Below, piece by piece: positions 12,011 through 23,429 of a DNA stretch of 64,000 bases. The translations under genes were made by a program, and so were the position numbers. The DNA is taken from the NCBI GenBank assembly GCA_004835665.1, contig RBKR01000022.1, forward strand, positions 992,001-1,056,000, read 5' to 3'. The stretch comes from Phoma sp. XZ068 (Eukaryota; Ascomycota; Dothideomycetes; Pleosporales; Didymellaceae). Positions within the stretch are counted from its first letter, which is position 1, and each line of letters begins with the position of its first letter. Below the pieces are notes generated by a model. That model had not been told where the DNA came from. It saw only the letters and a list, made by a program, of their open reading frames with translations, and made no database searches.

Positions 12011-13439
12011 GCGCGTTTGATGTTAGTGCGTATTTAGTATATAGACACGGTATACAGGTTGTTCTCTAGGCCCTAAACTATCTATCGCTGCATAGGCTTC
12101 CTTTTTAGGCATCGTGGCGTGGAAGAGGGGGGGGGGGGGGGGAGGTTTGCAAAGTATGGGTCAAAGTTGGTGGGGTGTACACCACGCGTCCGTGCATCGC
12201 GAGTCCGTGCACGGTTCCTACATCACGGAAGTTTCCACCTCGCCGAGATCACCTCTCTTTGTCCGTTATTAGACAGGATCCAGGCTTTCAAATAACAACT
12301 CTGCAATTCTTTCAGGCCTTATTCTTTGGCATCTGGTTATCATGGCAATTGACTCGATTTCACTCAATCGCTAGTCTCTTGCGGCTGGTGTTCCTCTCCT
12401 ACCGGATTTTAAGGTCCCCGACCAGGACTACTCAACCAAGGAACGCTTCAGCAACCCCAATCTCAGACCTCAAACGAGCATCCACGGTGCGCTGTAGGCT
12501 TCAGATATGCACCATAAACTGCAGTGTTGTATTGGTTGTAGCCTTTGTAATAACGACACAGCACAGCAACCACGGAAGATAACAACACTCCAATCACGAC
12601 GTGCATAATTTACCAGCAACAGGCATAGGAAGCGCATACCTGTTGTTCAGATCACTTCGGACCTGGTATGGGCGAGGGTCCTCCCAGTTGGCACGGTTGT
12701 CTTCAACAAGTACCTGATGTGCGCACTCGACAGACTTCGGCCGCACGACCGCGAAGATGGTTCAAAGTAGTCCAGTGAGCCCACTAGCGTCCATAACGGG
12801 AATAGTCCGGAAGCAGGTTGCGCTAATTGCAGATTCGGCGTCCCCAGTTGTTCTGGTTCCAGTCGGATCCAAATATTCGCAGATCATTATTGCATCGATT
12901 TTCGTTAGCTTCAATCGTTGGCGTATGCAACGGTCAATACTGCAAAAGTTCTGCTGGTTTTCAGAGCGTGAACCTCGTTGTCACTTCATCGAACATTGGG
13001 CTGACTTTGTTAGACCAGGCAAGGAACGCGTGGTGTAAACATTTCATGTTATCCATAAGAGCCGTTTCAAGTCCTACATAGGACATTTCGGCACAAGCTT
13101 ATGAATCTGTCCGTCAGAGCCAGCTGGTTTTCTGGTTAGCCCGCAAATGGTGCTTCAGCCCACAATCAAGATGGTCGGCGACAGCCACAGCACTCTAGAC
13201 CCACAAGCTATCCGCAATGTACTGACATTGGGCTGTTCATGAATTGTTTCGAACGTCTTGACCGAAAGTGGAGCTATTGGAATCATGCAAGGAGACTGGG
13301 AAGCCACAGCTGTGCAGTTCTTCGGCGACCACTCGTCACAGCTGGCGAAACAATCACCAACCTTTGTTGTCAGAAGCATATTAGAGGGCGTTCCTCCCGT
13401 CCTGACCCATGGCGAACAAATTGCTACCTCTACTTCGCA
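12011..13439. other. intergenic region, no supported gene
   Basis: Normal composition, with a 16-nt G run at 12127-12142. Open frames exist but lack domains. On the plus strand, 13085-13460 reads as protein-like in one frame but with TGA interruptions, so a decayed gene is possible but unproven. The last part should contain the promoter of the GT2 gene. Confidence 0.4.
12127..12142 (+). repeat. G homopolymer, 16 nt
   Basis: Uninterrupted run of 16 G. The sequence after it, ending GTTGGTGGGGTG, resembles the G-rich stretch near transposon-end motifs at 56.85 kb and 57.86 kb, so it may mark a transposon terminus. Confidence 0.9.
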
Positions 13440-15796
13440 ATGGCAAATGAAATCGTTACCCAAGCCAAGAGTCAAGCGGCATCAAGCTCTACCCAGCCTT
13501 CTGGCATTTGTCATCGTCCTGATACCGATATCATAGAAGATGGCCCCTCAACTTCAATTACAAATAAGGATTTAGTAAATTCGCCCTCCAAAACACGCCA
13601 ACCACCACAGCGTCTACATTATGTCGAATCAACCTCTGGATCATCTGAGGATGAGATTGCACCAAGAAATAGAATGACTACTCCCGCCGCCTTCAAACAG
13701 CCTCGACATAGCGCGTATGCGTTTAGTGATCGTTACGACGCAAGGGAGTATACCATCGAGCAACTTTCAGAACATGACGATGTTAACTTAGTCAAACCGT
13801 GGCACCGGAAGCTGATCTTCATTCATCCTTTCGTTATTGGATGGGTTTTCGTGTCATACACTGCTTACTATGGCTATCGGGTGTGGTGCAACTATCAGTA
13901 CCGTTTGGTTCGTGGCGGACTGGCTGAAGCATCGTGGATCTTCATCTGCGTGGAAGGGGTGATTCTGCGTACGTCTTCCTCAGACACCGTAACCATACTT
14001 GCAATCTGACACATCAGCTAGTTCCGTACATGTCATGGATGCTCGTTCTGCTGCTCTCGATAGGCAACCGTAAGCGGCCGAAATTGCGACTACGTGGGGA
14101 GGCTGTGCCGACCGTCGATGTACTCTTCACCACGTGCGGTGAGGTCGTGCCAATGATCATCAACACAGTTCGTGGCGCGTGCAATATCGACTATCCCCGC
14201 GACCGCTATCGAATTATCATCTGCGACGACGACGCGGACGCACAGCTAGAAGCTGCACTACAGCCGCTAATGGTGGAATACCCCAACCTGGTGTACCAAG
14301 CACGCGTTAAGCTCGAAGGTGTGCCACATCATTACAAAGCTGGCAATCTCCAGTCTGGGATCGACTATGCGGTCGGTCTACCTGGTGGTCCGGCAGAGTA
14401 TCTGGCGACGTTGGATGCTGATATGATTCCTCATCCCGAATGGCTACGTGCAATACTTCCACATCTGCTGCGTGACCCGGATGTGGCTCTCGTTTCACCG
14501 CCACAAACGTTTTGGAATGTCCCCGCTGATGATCCACTTTGTCAGTCAATTTGTGAGTTCATCCACTACTTGGAGCCGAGGAAAGATCACATGGGCGCCG
14601 CGTGGTGCACTGGCAGTGGTGTCGTGTTCAAGCGATTCATCATAGATGAGCTTGGAGGGTGGCCGACGCCGTCCATGGCAGAAGATCAATTGTTGTCGTT
14701 CATGATGAACGGTGCTGGGTACAAGACTGCGTATCTTCACGAGTTCATGCAGGTCGGAATGGTACCAGAAAGCATCATCAACCGTACGTCTTTAATCCTA
14801 ACCTCGACGCTACTGATGCTCATTTCCAACAGATCTCAAACAACGCACCCGCTGGGCAGTTGGGACCCTCGAAACCGCTCAGGAACTACGATGGGGTTTC
14901 CCAAGCAAACACGTATGTCTCTTTCTATAAACCCAGAATTCCAGCACAGGTTAAATAACTAATGTCCACGTTGCGGATAGACAAAACATATGACCTTTCC
15001 CCAACGTTGGTGCATCTTCACCTTCGCCTTCAACACCATGATGGCCATCCCCGTCTTCCTCGCCTACTTCATCATCCCTGCCCTGCTCTACTGGGGCCGC
15101 GACCTACTCGTCTACGTAACCGTGAACCAACTCCGTTGGCAATTACGCCTCTGCGCTATCTGGGTCGTCAGCCTTCGCATCAACGAAATTGTCCTCACGT
15201 TACCCTCGGGATACATCCAAGGCCAACGCAGCGCCATGGCGTGGCAATTCATGACACCGTACCTCGCCGTGACCATTCTGCGCTGCTACATACTTCCAAC
15301 TTGGTTAGGCGGAAAACCGATCGCGTTCCTTGCGAGCGGGAAGATCAGGGACAAACTGAAGGAAAGAAGCAAAGAGCACCGTGCAGGACTGTGGACGAGA
15401 ATAAAGCTGATGGGTATACATTGTCGTGTCTGGTTTTTCTGCCTCTTTGTGCCCTACTGTCTCGGTGCCGCAGGATTAGACGTATACCGCGCAATCCACC
15501 GGTCCCAAACTCCCGAGGATGCACTTCGCCATCTTCTAGTAAACAGCATGTTGCCACCTATGTGGTGGCTATTTCTGGCGCTGAGCTTCATGGTACCGGT
15601 TGTCTATGTTTTTTGGCCCCCAACTGTTCCCGATCGCGACGATATGATGGACTTTGATCCGAAAACGGGCGCGGGACAGCCGAAACATCAGGAAATTGAG
15701 CAGGTCTGGGGTGTACTGCCATTATTCAGGGAGGTGGTATGGGGATTGACGGTGGTGTATGTTGTGGTCTTGTTTGTAGGGACGCTTATTTATTGA
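13440..15796 (+). CDS. family 2 glycosyltransferase, cellulose-synthase-like (Tft1/ZtGT2 type)
   Basis: Four exons join in frame: 13440-13968, 14022-14783, 14833-14912, 14981-15796, giving 728 aa. Introns of 53, 49 and 68 bp begin GTACGT, GTACGT and GTATGT. The catalytic set is complete: DDD at 245-247, DAD at 308-310, AED with its aspartate at 398, and QRTRW at 434-438 across the third intron. Two TM regions precede the catalytic domain (about 118-143 and 168-190) and about five follow it, ending FVGTLIY at the C-terminus. This is the layout of processive plasma-membrane polysaccharide synthases that use a UDP-sugar. The domain order and length fit the fungal GT2 group that includes the Aspergillus mixed-linkage glucan synthase Tft1 and Zymoseptoria GT2 (from memory). 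The first 110 residues are polar and likely disordered. The start at 13440 (MANEIVTQ) is chosen because the frame upstream is uninformative. It is collinear with the epimerase and GT4 genes but 1.7 kb away across a RIPed patch. Confidence 0.88.
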
Positions 15797-15913
15797 TGTG
15801 GTCAGGAAACAAGGTTGGTGTGACGGTAGGTAGTAGAGGAGGGTTCAATAGTTGCTCGGAAGGGAAGCATGAAGCTTTCCAGAAGAGAAGGATATGCCAA
15901 CGTTGGATCTAAC

Positions 15914-16410
15914 TGTTAAGGTCGTAAACTAAGCAAAGCTCGTGAATACTTCCAAGATTGGTTCTCTGGGATAAGTGCTAGTACAGGAGGGGTAGGTATA
16001 GATACATAGTAAAACACCGTAACAACTATAGGCTAACAATAAGTAGTATAGAGTAGACTGTCTAGCTTAAGAGTTAGTTAAGATCTAATAACAAGATTAA
16101 TTAACAAGATTAAATATAAACTATAAGAGTTATATTCCTAGGTACTATATATTAAGAAGATATATATATTACTTAGTGTTATAGAGCACTAATTATACTA
16201 ATTATTAATTATACTAATTACTAATTATACTAATTATACTAAGACTAATTATAATATATAATTTTATATTATTACCTAAGTAGTAGCTAATAATACTTAT
16301 TATTTATACTTACTTATAATACCTTCTTCTATATAGGTTAACTATACTATAACTATATAGCACTAGCTTATAATTATTAACCTTTATTTAGTATTTCTAG
16401 AATTATAATA
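15914..16410 (-). repeat. Gypsy-B family LTR, antisense copy
   Basis: Reverse complement of the 496-bp B LTR seen at 22175-22670 and 39944-40439; it starts TGTTAAGGTCGTAAAC here and ends GAATTATAATA. The first ~100 bp (15914-16015) keep CG and CA dinucleotides, while the rest is strongly TA-mutated. Flanking pentamers CTAAC and CTATC differ by one base, but the copy continues into B internal sequence, so it is not a simple solo LTR. Confidence 0.88.
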
Positions 16411-16665
16411 CTATCTTCTTTCTATCTTAGCTTAGTCTCTTAAGCTTAGTTTATATAATATAGGCCTTACCTTACTTAATAGTAAGTTCTTTAATAATAC
16501 CTAAATATCCTACTAAGTTAAGTTTAGCCTACTATTACTACCTATATAAATTTATTAAGTCTTTTAGAGAGATTATAGTAAAAAAGTATTTAACCTATAA
16601 GAAGTATAAGTATATATATAAGGTCTATATTTATTCTAGAAAGTATAGTAAATATTTAAAGTATA
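16411..16665 (-). mobile_element. Gypsy-B 3' internal fragment, antisense
   Basis: Collinear with the reverse complement of the sequence just upstream of the B 3' LTR (about 39690-39943), with matching blocks around CTTAGCTTAG and AAATATCCTACTAAG. It is the remnant of a B element 3' end in minus orientation, truncated at about 16,665. Confidence 0.82.
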
Positions 16666-16674
16666 GTTAGTACT

Positions 16675-16821
16675 ATATTAGAGTTTACTCTAGTATACCT
16701 CTTAATAATAGTAAGCTATTATTCTATACCTTCTAGTAACCTATTCTACTTCTACCTATTATTATCTCTAAGAACTAATAGAATAATATATTATAAGCTT
16801 TACTTAGGTATAACTTTAATA
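16675..16821 (+). repeat. Gypsy-C LTR 3'-end fragment
   Basis: Matches the last ~150 bp of the C LTR (ends at 21959 and 45683) and stops at the same terminal sequence CTTTAATA. It is RIPed and truncated at its 5' side. Confidence 0.82.
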
Positions 16822-17355
16822 CTAGCTAGGCTATAGGCCTAGTATATACTATAGTAATAGTATAGAACCTAGAGGCCTTTAAAGCCTTTATTAGACTTAT
16901 ATAGTACTATACTAAGATCTACCTCTACTAGCTCTTCTAGTCCTATAATAGTAGTAAGTAATATAGTATCTAGTAGAAGTAGGTCTAGTATAATAGCTAT
17001 AATACTCTCTACCTCTTTTCTTTTCTTACTTTCTCTCTACCTCTCCTCTCTCCTTTCCCTATATATATACTCTTTCTCTTTCTCTCTCTCTCTTTCTTAG
17101 TATATAGATACCTTAAAATATAAGAAAATTACTCTAATATATAAATATTACTTAGCCTCTCTAACTAGAAGGGGAGCTATAGTTCTAAAATAGTAGTAAT
17201 ACCTATATAGGTAAGAAATACTTTTTAAGGTAGTGTGTTAGTATAGTAATTCTATAGCTTAGCACGTTGTATATACCCTTTAGAACGCAAGATAGTAGAT
17301 ATAATCCCTATTAACTAGACAAAAAATAAATACTAACTAACTAACTAACTAACTA
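16822..17355 (+). mobile_element. LINE (Tad1-like) 3' end, RIPed
   Basis: Collinear with 58680-59129, the 3' end of the better-preserved LINE copy. Shared blocks include AGAGGCCTTTAAAGCC and AACTAGAAGGGGAGC. It ends in AAAAAATAAATA followed by a CTAA tandem tail at 17333-17354, directly at the return to normal composition. Confidence 0.85.
17333..17354 (+). repeat. (CTAA)n tandem tail of LINE
   Basis: Five tandem CTAA units close the LINE 3' end, as at 59113-59129. Short tandem 3' tails in place of poly(A) are known for several LINE clades. Confidence 0.8.
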
Positions 17356-17423
17356 GGGCCTTTTCCTAGGGCTAGTTTACTGCTTAAACATCAATTCCTC
17401 TCTAAAAGGCCCACACAAGCAAA

Positions 17424-18526
17424 ATGCATCTGTTAAAAAACTGCAATAGCAGCTCAAGCGACGTTAGCAGTGAAAATAATAAGCTATAAATCTACTCTGT
17501 TGTCGCCAAAACTAACTGTACACTTTAGTTTTACCGTCCCTCCAAACAGTTGAACCTAAGTCTGCACCAATCACGGTTGCTCTCTTTTCAACACCGAAGC
17601 CAAGTAAATTAAGGTCGCATATCTGTGGAACATGCAGCCGATCATTTGCGAGACTCGAACATCTGAAGCGACATGTCAGGTCGCATACGAAGGAGAAGCC
17701 CTTTGAGTGTCTACAATGCACAAGGTGCTTCGCGCGACGTGACTTGCTATTGCGACATCAACAGAAATTACATCAACAGAGACTCTATCAACAGGATGCA
17801 AGTTCCTCTACGCCACGCAATGGATGTCGAACGACCACGGTTGGCCTGTCACCCAACGCTACAAGAAAGGTGCGGAAGAACTCTGTGGCAAACAGCGTAG
17901 ATAGAGGTGCAAGTACTGGCACAGCCAGCATGAGACCGCGAGCAAATGCCCCGAGTCATATCGACCCGAGTGCCTTCAACAGCCTTCTAGCGTCGCATGA
18001 TGCTTCATTGGCTAGGGGCAGTGAAGATTATCCTGGCCACGCCCACCACACCAGCTTGCCTGGATTAAAGGGCCCTATTGCGTTCGGTTATGGAGATATG
18101 TCAACTTCCGTCGGTAGCCACAGGCATCATCATGGGCTGCCGAAACTCGACGCTCACGTAGGGTTTGACTTGAGTGGAGTACAAACTGCACCCAGTAGCA
18201 GATGCAGATCCCACGAGTTTGAATTGGAAAAGTTCTTTGACTCCTCAGGCTTGACCATCAATCCCAATCAATTGCTTCGTTTCGAGAGAAACACGGCAAA
18301 TCCGCAGCCACTGTTTCCCAGCCTCTTCTCGACCTCGTTCCCTGGCACCGCACTAATTGCAGACGACCTTGGTTGGAGAACTGGTCTAGGACACTGCAAA
18401 ATATTTCATGGGGCCGACGAGGTCGGTATCAATGGGTTTTCGCCTTCGACAATCAGCACTATCAGCGAGAGTAGATCCAGCGAAGTGTTGGACGGATTCA
18501 GACAGCCTACCTCCGCAGCTATGTAG
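17424..18526 (+). CDS. C2H2 zinc-finger transcription factor (Adr1/AmdX-like), probably C-terminally truncated
   Basis: Two adjacent C2H2 fingers lie at 17612-17770: HICGTCSRSFARLEHLKRH, linker RSHTKEKP, then FECLQCTRCFARRDLLLRH and QQKLH. This pair and linker are typical of Adr1/AmdX-like fungal regulators. A downstream polar region has VRKNSVANS and MRPRANAPSHID blocks that I recall from longer Pleosporalean relatives. The finger frame is open from 17516 with no ATG, so an upstream exon is needed. An intron ending ACTAAC..CTTTAG at 17528 is clear. The best in-frame start I find is 17424-17469 (donor GTGAAA at 17470), which is weak. The ORF ends ATG TAG at 18524-18526; family members I recall continue Met-Trp at this spot, so TAG may be a TGG changed by RIP-like mutation. 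The gene sits between two RIPed blocks. A nuclear DNA-binding role is expected for the fingers; the true C-terminus is doubtful. Confidence 0.66.
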
Positions 18527-19140
18527 CATAATTCATTCATCGCTCACACTAACGACGCATATTTGTTCAAATCCCTGGGACTTGTTCTAGCTTTGCCATG
18601 GACAACTATCCGTACAAAGAAATTCCGTACGTTGCCTTTTTCTTGTCTCAGTTGAGACGTCTTCGCCTTTGCGCCTCATCGCAGTGTCGCTTTTGTCAGA
18701 GTCAGAGGGTTCTAGTTGGGGTGTGTCTTGGAAGACGAAAGTTGGTTGTGAAGGAGTTACAAGTAGTGAACTAGCCATGAGCAGGTTGAGAGTTCGCGAA
18801 TCCGAGCACAGACCTCTTGCCCCTGGGGGCCACAACGAGCTACTATATTGTACAAGACATCAAACTACTGCTCAGTATCTACAGTATTTTTCTTGCACGT
18901 GCGCGAGTTGTGTCCTACCTCCCTACAGCTTTTGCAGTGCCTTTTGCCGCCTCTGCCTGCACCTGTTCAAGACCTACCCTTGCGCGTTTCCCCCTCTAGT
19001 TGTGCCTCACGTCCTGTTTAGCAACTAATTTATCTGCCTCTGCCTTTAATAGGTCTCTGCCCTTCTATATCTACTTCCTTTTGCGTTGTTTGCGCTAAGA
19101 TGCAGCCTTGTTTGCCTTCTTAAGACGTGTAACCTAACCT
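18527..19140. other. region downstream of zinc-finger gene, no supported gene
   Basis: Normal composition up to about 19,140. The frame of the zinc-finger gene stays open for about 50 codons after the TAG, which fits a truncated coding region, but I recognise no domain. Other open frames look like chance. Confidence 0.4.
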
Positions 19141-19559
19141 GCTAGCAACGCCTATAAATACACTATTATCTAGGTGCTTTTCTTTAGTTAATTAAGTATC
19201 TTAATAATAGAAGCAGGTAAAGAGCTCTTATACTATTAAATTTAATTATAAATAAGTATTAATTAAGCCTCTAATATACTCTACAGGCAAGCTACTTACT
19301 AAGCAAGCTACTTACTTTTACTAAGCCCCTACTAAACTACCTTTTCTATACTAATACCTCTCTAATAATACTAGTTAGATATATTAAAAGAATATTAGGT
19401 ATAGCTTATACTCTAGGCTCTTAAAATAAATATAATACTCTTCTAGTAATAGACTATAGCTATCTATAGAGTCTCTTAAAAGACACTAAGTAACTAATAT
19501 ATAGAATAACCTTTATATACTAATTCTATAGCTAACTTATAGAAGCTAGATAATAATAA

Positions 19560-20670
19560 AGAGAAGGTAATTATTAAATATATTCTTAAGCTAGATATAT
19601 AAGAATTTTCTCTTTAGCTCTTAGATATAGCTACTATAGCTAATTCTTTATATACTAAGTATAATCTAGGCCTTATTAGTATAAAATAGCCTAGTATATT
19701 TATTAAGTAATACCTAGAGCTTAAAGTTAAGTTTAATTATAAGTATAACTATAAGAGAGCTATTTATAAGAATTCTAAGGTTCTATAGAGCTAGTTTAGC
19801 CTAGTAGCTAATATTAAAGCTAAGTATAGTATCTAGAATAAAAATATATATAACTTTAATAAGATAGGCTTTATAATAGGCTAGATCTTCTAAGAAGTAG
19901 TTATTATAGCTTTAGAATAATAAAGTTAGCTAAAGGCTATCTAGCTAGATAACTAAGAGTAGGCTATAGCTATAGTAAGTATTAATACTAAAAAATAAGC
20001 TATTCTAGCCTTTATTATCTTTAAGGCCTATTACTACCTCTTTACTTAGTATAAAAAAAAATCTACCTTAAGACTAGGTTATTAAAGTTTCTAATAATAG
20101 CTAGACTACTAATAAGCTTAGTCTAGACTAGATAGAGTACTTTAATAGGTATATAAAGTAGTATACTATTAGTAGCTACTATTTACTTATTATTAATAGT
20201 TATAAGAGCTATAACTCTCTTAAATTCTAGTAATACTATAAAGATAATAAGATAATTACTCTTTATTTACCTTCTTACTTATTATACCTTATATAGCTCT
20301 TTAATATAGGTTATTTTACTACTTTAAGAAAGCGTATAGGTACTAAGCTAAAATACTTATATATAATTAAATTAACTATATTATAAAGACTAAGTTTCTA
20401 CTATACTTTATATATACCTATAATACTATAATTACTTCTAGTAATATCTAGAGAGAGTTCTAAAGTACTAGACTAGTTATATTTAACCTAGAATAGGTTA
20501 TAAGTAGCCTTAATATAAAGCTATATACTTTATTACTATAACTTTTTATTAATAAAGAGCTTTAGTAGTTATAAACTCTAAGTAATACTCTAAAACTTAG
20601 GTTATAATTAATACTTATAAAGATAAGGATTTAGAGGTATATAGATAGCTTACTAACCTCTTTAGTTAAA
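19560..20670 (+). pseudogene. RIPed pogo/Fot1-like DDE transposase
   Basis: Reading through TAG/TAA codons restores the superfamily order. There is a FNKIGFIIG block near 19856 in place of the usual DETGF, then an IVSIN block. LIINSYKSYNS near 20188 stands where LLDGHGSH is expected, and LPSYLLYLIQLFNIGYF at about 20263 matches the PPHSSHLLQPLDVG region. Several catalytic Asp and Gly codons are changed to Asn or Ser, as G-to-A mutation predicts. A Lys-rich C-terminal region continues to about 21100. It is not functional. Confidence 0.75.
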
Positions 20671-21361
20671 GTATTTAAGAAGGTTTTAAAGGGGGTAGCT
20701 ATTATTATATATAAGCTAGTATTAGTATAATAAAAAATTACTAAGCTTTAAGTAGCTAATAAGGCTACTATATAATATAAATTATATAAAAGAAAGTAAC
20801 TTAAGGTAGAAGAGACTCTAATAGTTAAGAATAAGTAGTAATTAACTACTCTAAAGAAGTTTAGAGTATATAGTAATAGAAAGAAGGTAAAAAAGTAAGT
20901 ATATACTAATAAGGCTAAGCTAACTTAAAGGTACTATAAATAGTATAATAAGACTAGATATAATATATAAATATATATAAATAAAGTAGAAAAAGTATCT
21001 AAGTAATATTATAGCCTATTTTAGCTTATATAGTACTAGTTTATAGTATTTTAGGCTATAATAGAGTAGGTTTTAGTAGAGGCTTAGTAAAAGTAAGTAG
21101 CTTACTTAGTAAGTAGCTTACCTATAGAGTATATTATCTTATAGGTATTACTTAGTGTTTTAGAGTTCTATTTAGTAGCTACTATTATAGGAGGTATAGA
21201 TATATAAGGCTTTACTTTAGGCTTAGATAATATAATATCTAGGTTATATAGGACTATACTAGTTACTTAGAAGCTTAACTAGATACTCTACTTTAAAAAC
21301 AAGCTACTAAATACCTTCTTAAAGAAGGCTAGGAATATATCTCTTTAAAGTAGTAATAACC

Positions 21362-21959
21362 TATTATAATCTAATAAAAGTAGATATATAAGTAACCTAG
21401 CTAATAGAAACAGCTAGCTACTTAATTTAGCTAGACTAATTAGACCTGCTAGTATAGAGGTATCCCTAATAATTTAACTAGCAGATAAAGTAGTAGTACT
21501 TACTCTTTAGTAAGTAAGTAACTAAAGAAAAGCCTATAGCCTAATTTGCTTATTCTATAGAATAGGTACTATAGAGTATATTAACTAAAAGCTATATAGC
21601 TTCTAATTTACTTAAATAGTACTACCCTCTTAAATACTATATTTAAGAAGAAAGTACTATAGCTATAGATAAATACCTCTAGATACTATCCTTAGAATAG
21701 TATATTTAACTTAGTAATCTACTATATATTATATTCTTATTAACCCCTAATAATAGCTAGCTATTATCCTATACTCTTAAGTAACCTATTTATTCTTAAG
21801 TAACCTATTTATATATTAAAGTTTACTTTAGTATACCCCTTAATAACAGCAAGCTATTATTCTATACCTTTTAGTAACCTACTCTACCTTTATCTATACC
21901 TATTTCTAAGAACTAATAGAATAATATATTATAAGCTTTACTTAGGTATAACCTTAATA
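21362..21959 (+). repeat. element C 5' LTR
   Basis: 598 bp, begins TATTATAATCTAATAAAAG (TG mutated to TA) and ends ACCTTAATA. Pairs with 45086-45683. Confidence 0.9.
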
Positions 21960-22174
21960 CTTTAAACACTCTAAGATAAGTATATCTCTAGAGAATATAG
22001 AGAACACTCTAAGTTATTCCTAACCTAGCAAGGTAGATATACTAAATACTAATACTCTAGCCTAGAGTATACTTAGTATTAATAAGCTAGATATCTTCTA
22101 TAGAGAGTAATATAAGCTAGATAACTAGCTTATATAGTAGGACCTCTTCTTTTACTTCTAAGAAAGCAGGGTGC

Positions 22175-22670
22175 TGTTATAATTCTAGAGAATACTAAAT
22201 AAAGGTTAATAATTATAGGCTAAGTGCAGCACAGTTAAACTATACAGGAGAAAGTATTATAAGTAAGTATAAATAATAAGTATTATTAGTTACTACTTAG
22301 GTAATAATATAAAGTTATATATTATAATTAGTCTTAGCGCAATTAGTGTAATTAGTAATTAGTATAATTAATAATTAGTATAATTAGTAGCTATTATAAT
22401 ACTAAGCACTATATATATCTCCTTAGTATATAGTAATTAGGAATACTACCCTTATAGTATTGTATTTAACCTTATTAATTAACTTTATTATTAGAACTTA
22501 ACCTAACTCTTAAGCTAGACAGATTAACTATCTATACTACTTATTATTAACTCTATAGTTATTATAGTGTTTTACTAGGTATCTATACTAACCCCTCCTA
22601 TACTAGTACTTATCCTAGAGAACTAACCTTAGAAGTATTTATAAGCTTTACTTAGTTTATAACCTTAATA
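22175..22670 (+). repeat. element B 5' LTR
   Basis: 496 bp from TGTTATAATTCTAGAG to AACCTTAATA; starts with an intact TG. Confidence 0.92.
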
Positions 22671-22775
22671 TTTTAAACACTTCTAAGATAAGTACTACTT
22701 TAGAAACTAGAGTTACTCCTACTAGCTTATACTCTAATATTAATATAATAGAAGGAACTATTACTACTAATACTA

Positions 22776-23040
22776 TGCTAGAGCATAAGGTAGCTACTAT
22801 AGTAGGTACTAGAAGTGCTTAGTAACTAGCTTAAATTAGTAGTCTAGTTAGTATTAGATTAGTAGTTCTTAAGTAATAGATAGACAGACAACACACAATA
22901 TAAATAAATATTATAATAACTATTATTTACTACTATCTTGCTATAATAGATCTTTAACTATTCTAACTCTTCTATTCTACTTAGTGCTGCTAGGTTTAAT
23001 AAGTAACTATACTAGGTATACTTCTCTACTACTAGTATAA
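22776..23040 (+). repeat. element A 5' LTR
   Basis: 265 bp, begins TGCTAGAGCATAAGG and ends ACTACTAGTATAA. Confidence 0.9.
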
Positions 23041-23081
23041 AATAGTAACCTAACTAGAGGGTTATAGTATAACTTAGTAGT

Positions 23082-23343
23082 ATTAGTATTATTAGTATTT
23101 AGCTATTAGATTACTATAGAATATTATATAAGCTTAAAGTATTAGAATTATTAGTATTATTAGTATTTAGCTATTAGATTGCTATAAAACATTATACAAG
23201 CTTAAAGCATTAGAATTATTAGTATTATTAGTATTTAGCTATTAGATTGCTATAGAATATTATATAAGCTTAAAGTATTAGAATTATTAGTATTATTAGT
23301 ATTTAGCTATTAGATTGCTATAGAATGTTATATAAGTTTAAAG
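23082..23343 (+). repeat. 68-bp tandem repeat, about 3.9 units, in element A leader
   Basis: Units begin ATTAGTATTATTAGTATTTA and contain TATATAAGCTTAAAG. Adjacent units differ mainly at C/T and G/A positions, so they were more alike before RIP. The array lies directly after the 5' LTR and before gag. Confidence 0.85.
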
Positions 23344-23429
23344 GGGGAGCTAGTTAACCCTAAGAAACTAACAATATACTAGCCTCTTAATAACTAGGAT
23401 ATTACCCCTTATAAATAAACTTTATTAGA

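Noticed and set aside
13085..13460. Plus-strand frame with protein-like texture upstream of the GT2 gene
   Set aside because: It needs at least two TGA read-throughs, the opposite strand is also open, and no domain is seen; could be a decayed gene but not supportable.
18600..19028. Overlapping open frames on both strands after the zinc-finger gene
   Set aside because: Low-complexity Ser/Cys-rich translations in all frames and no conserved motif.
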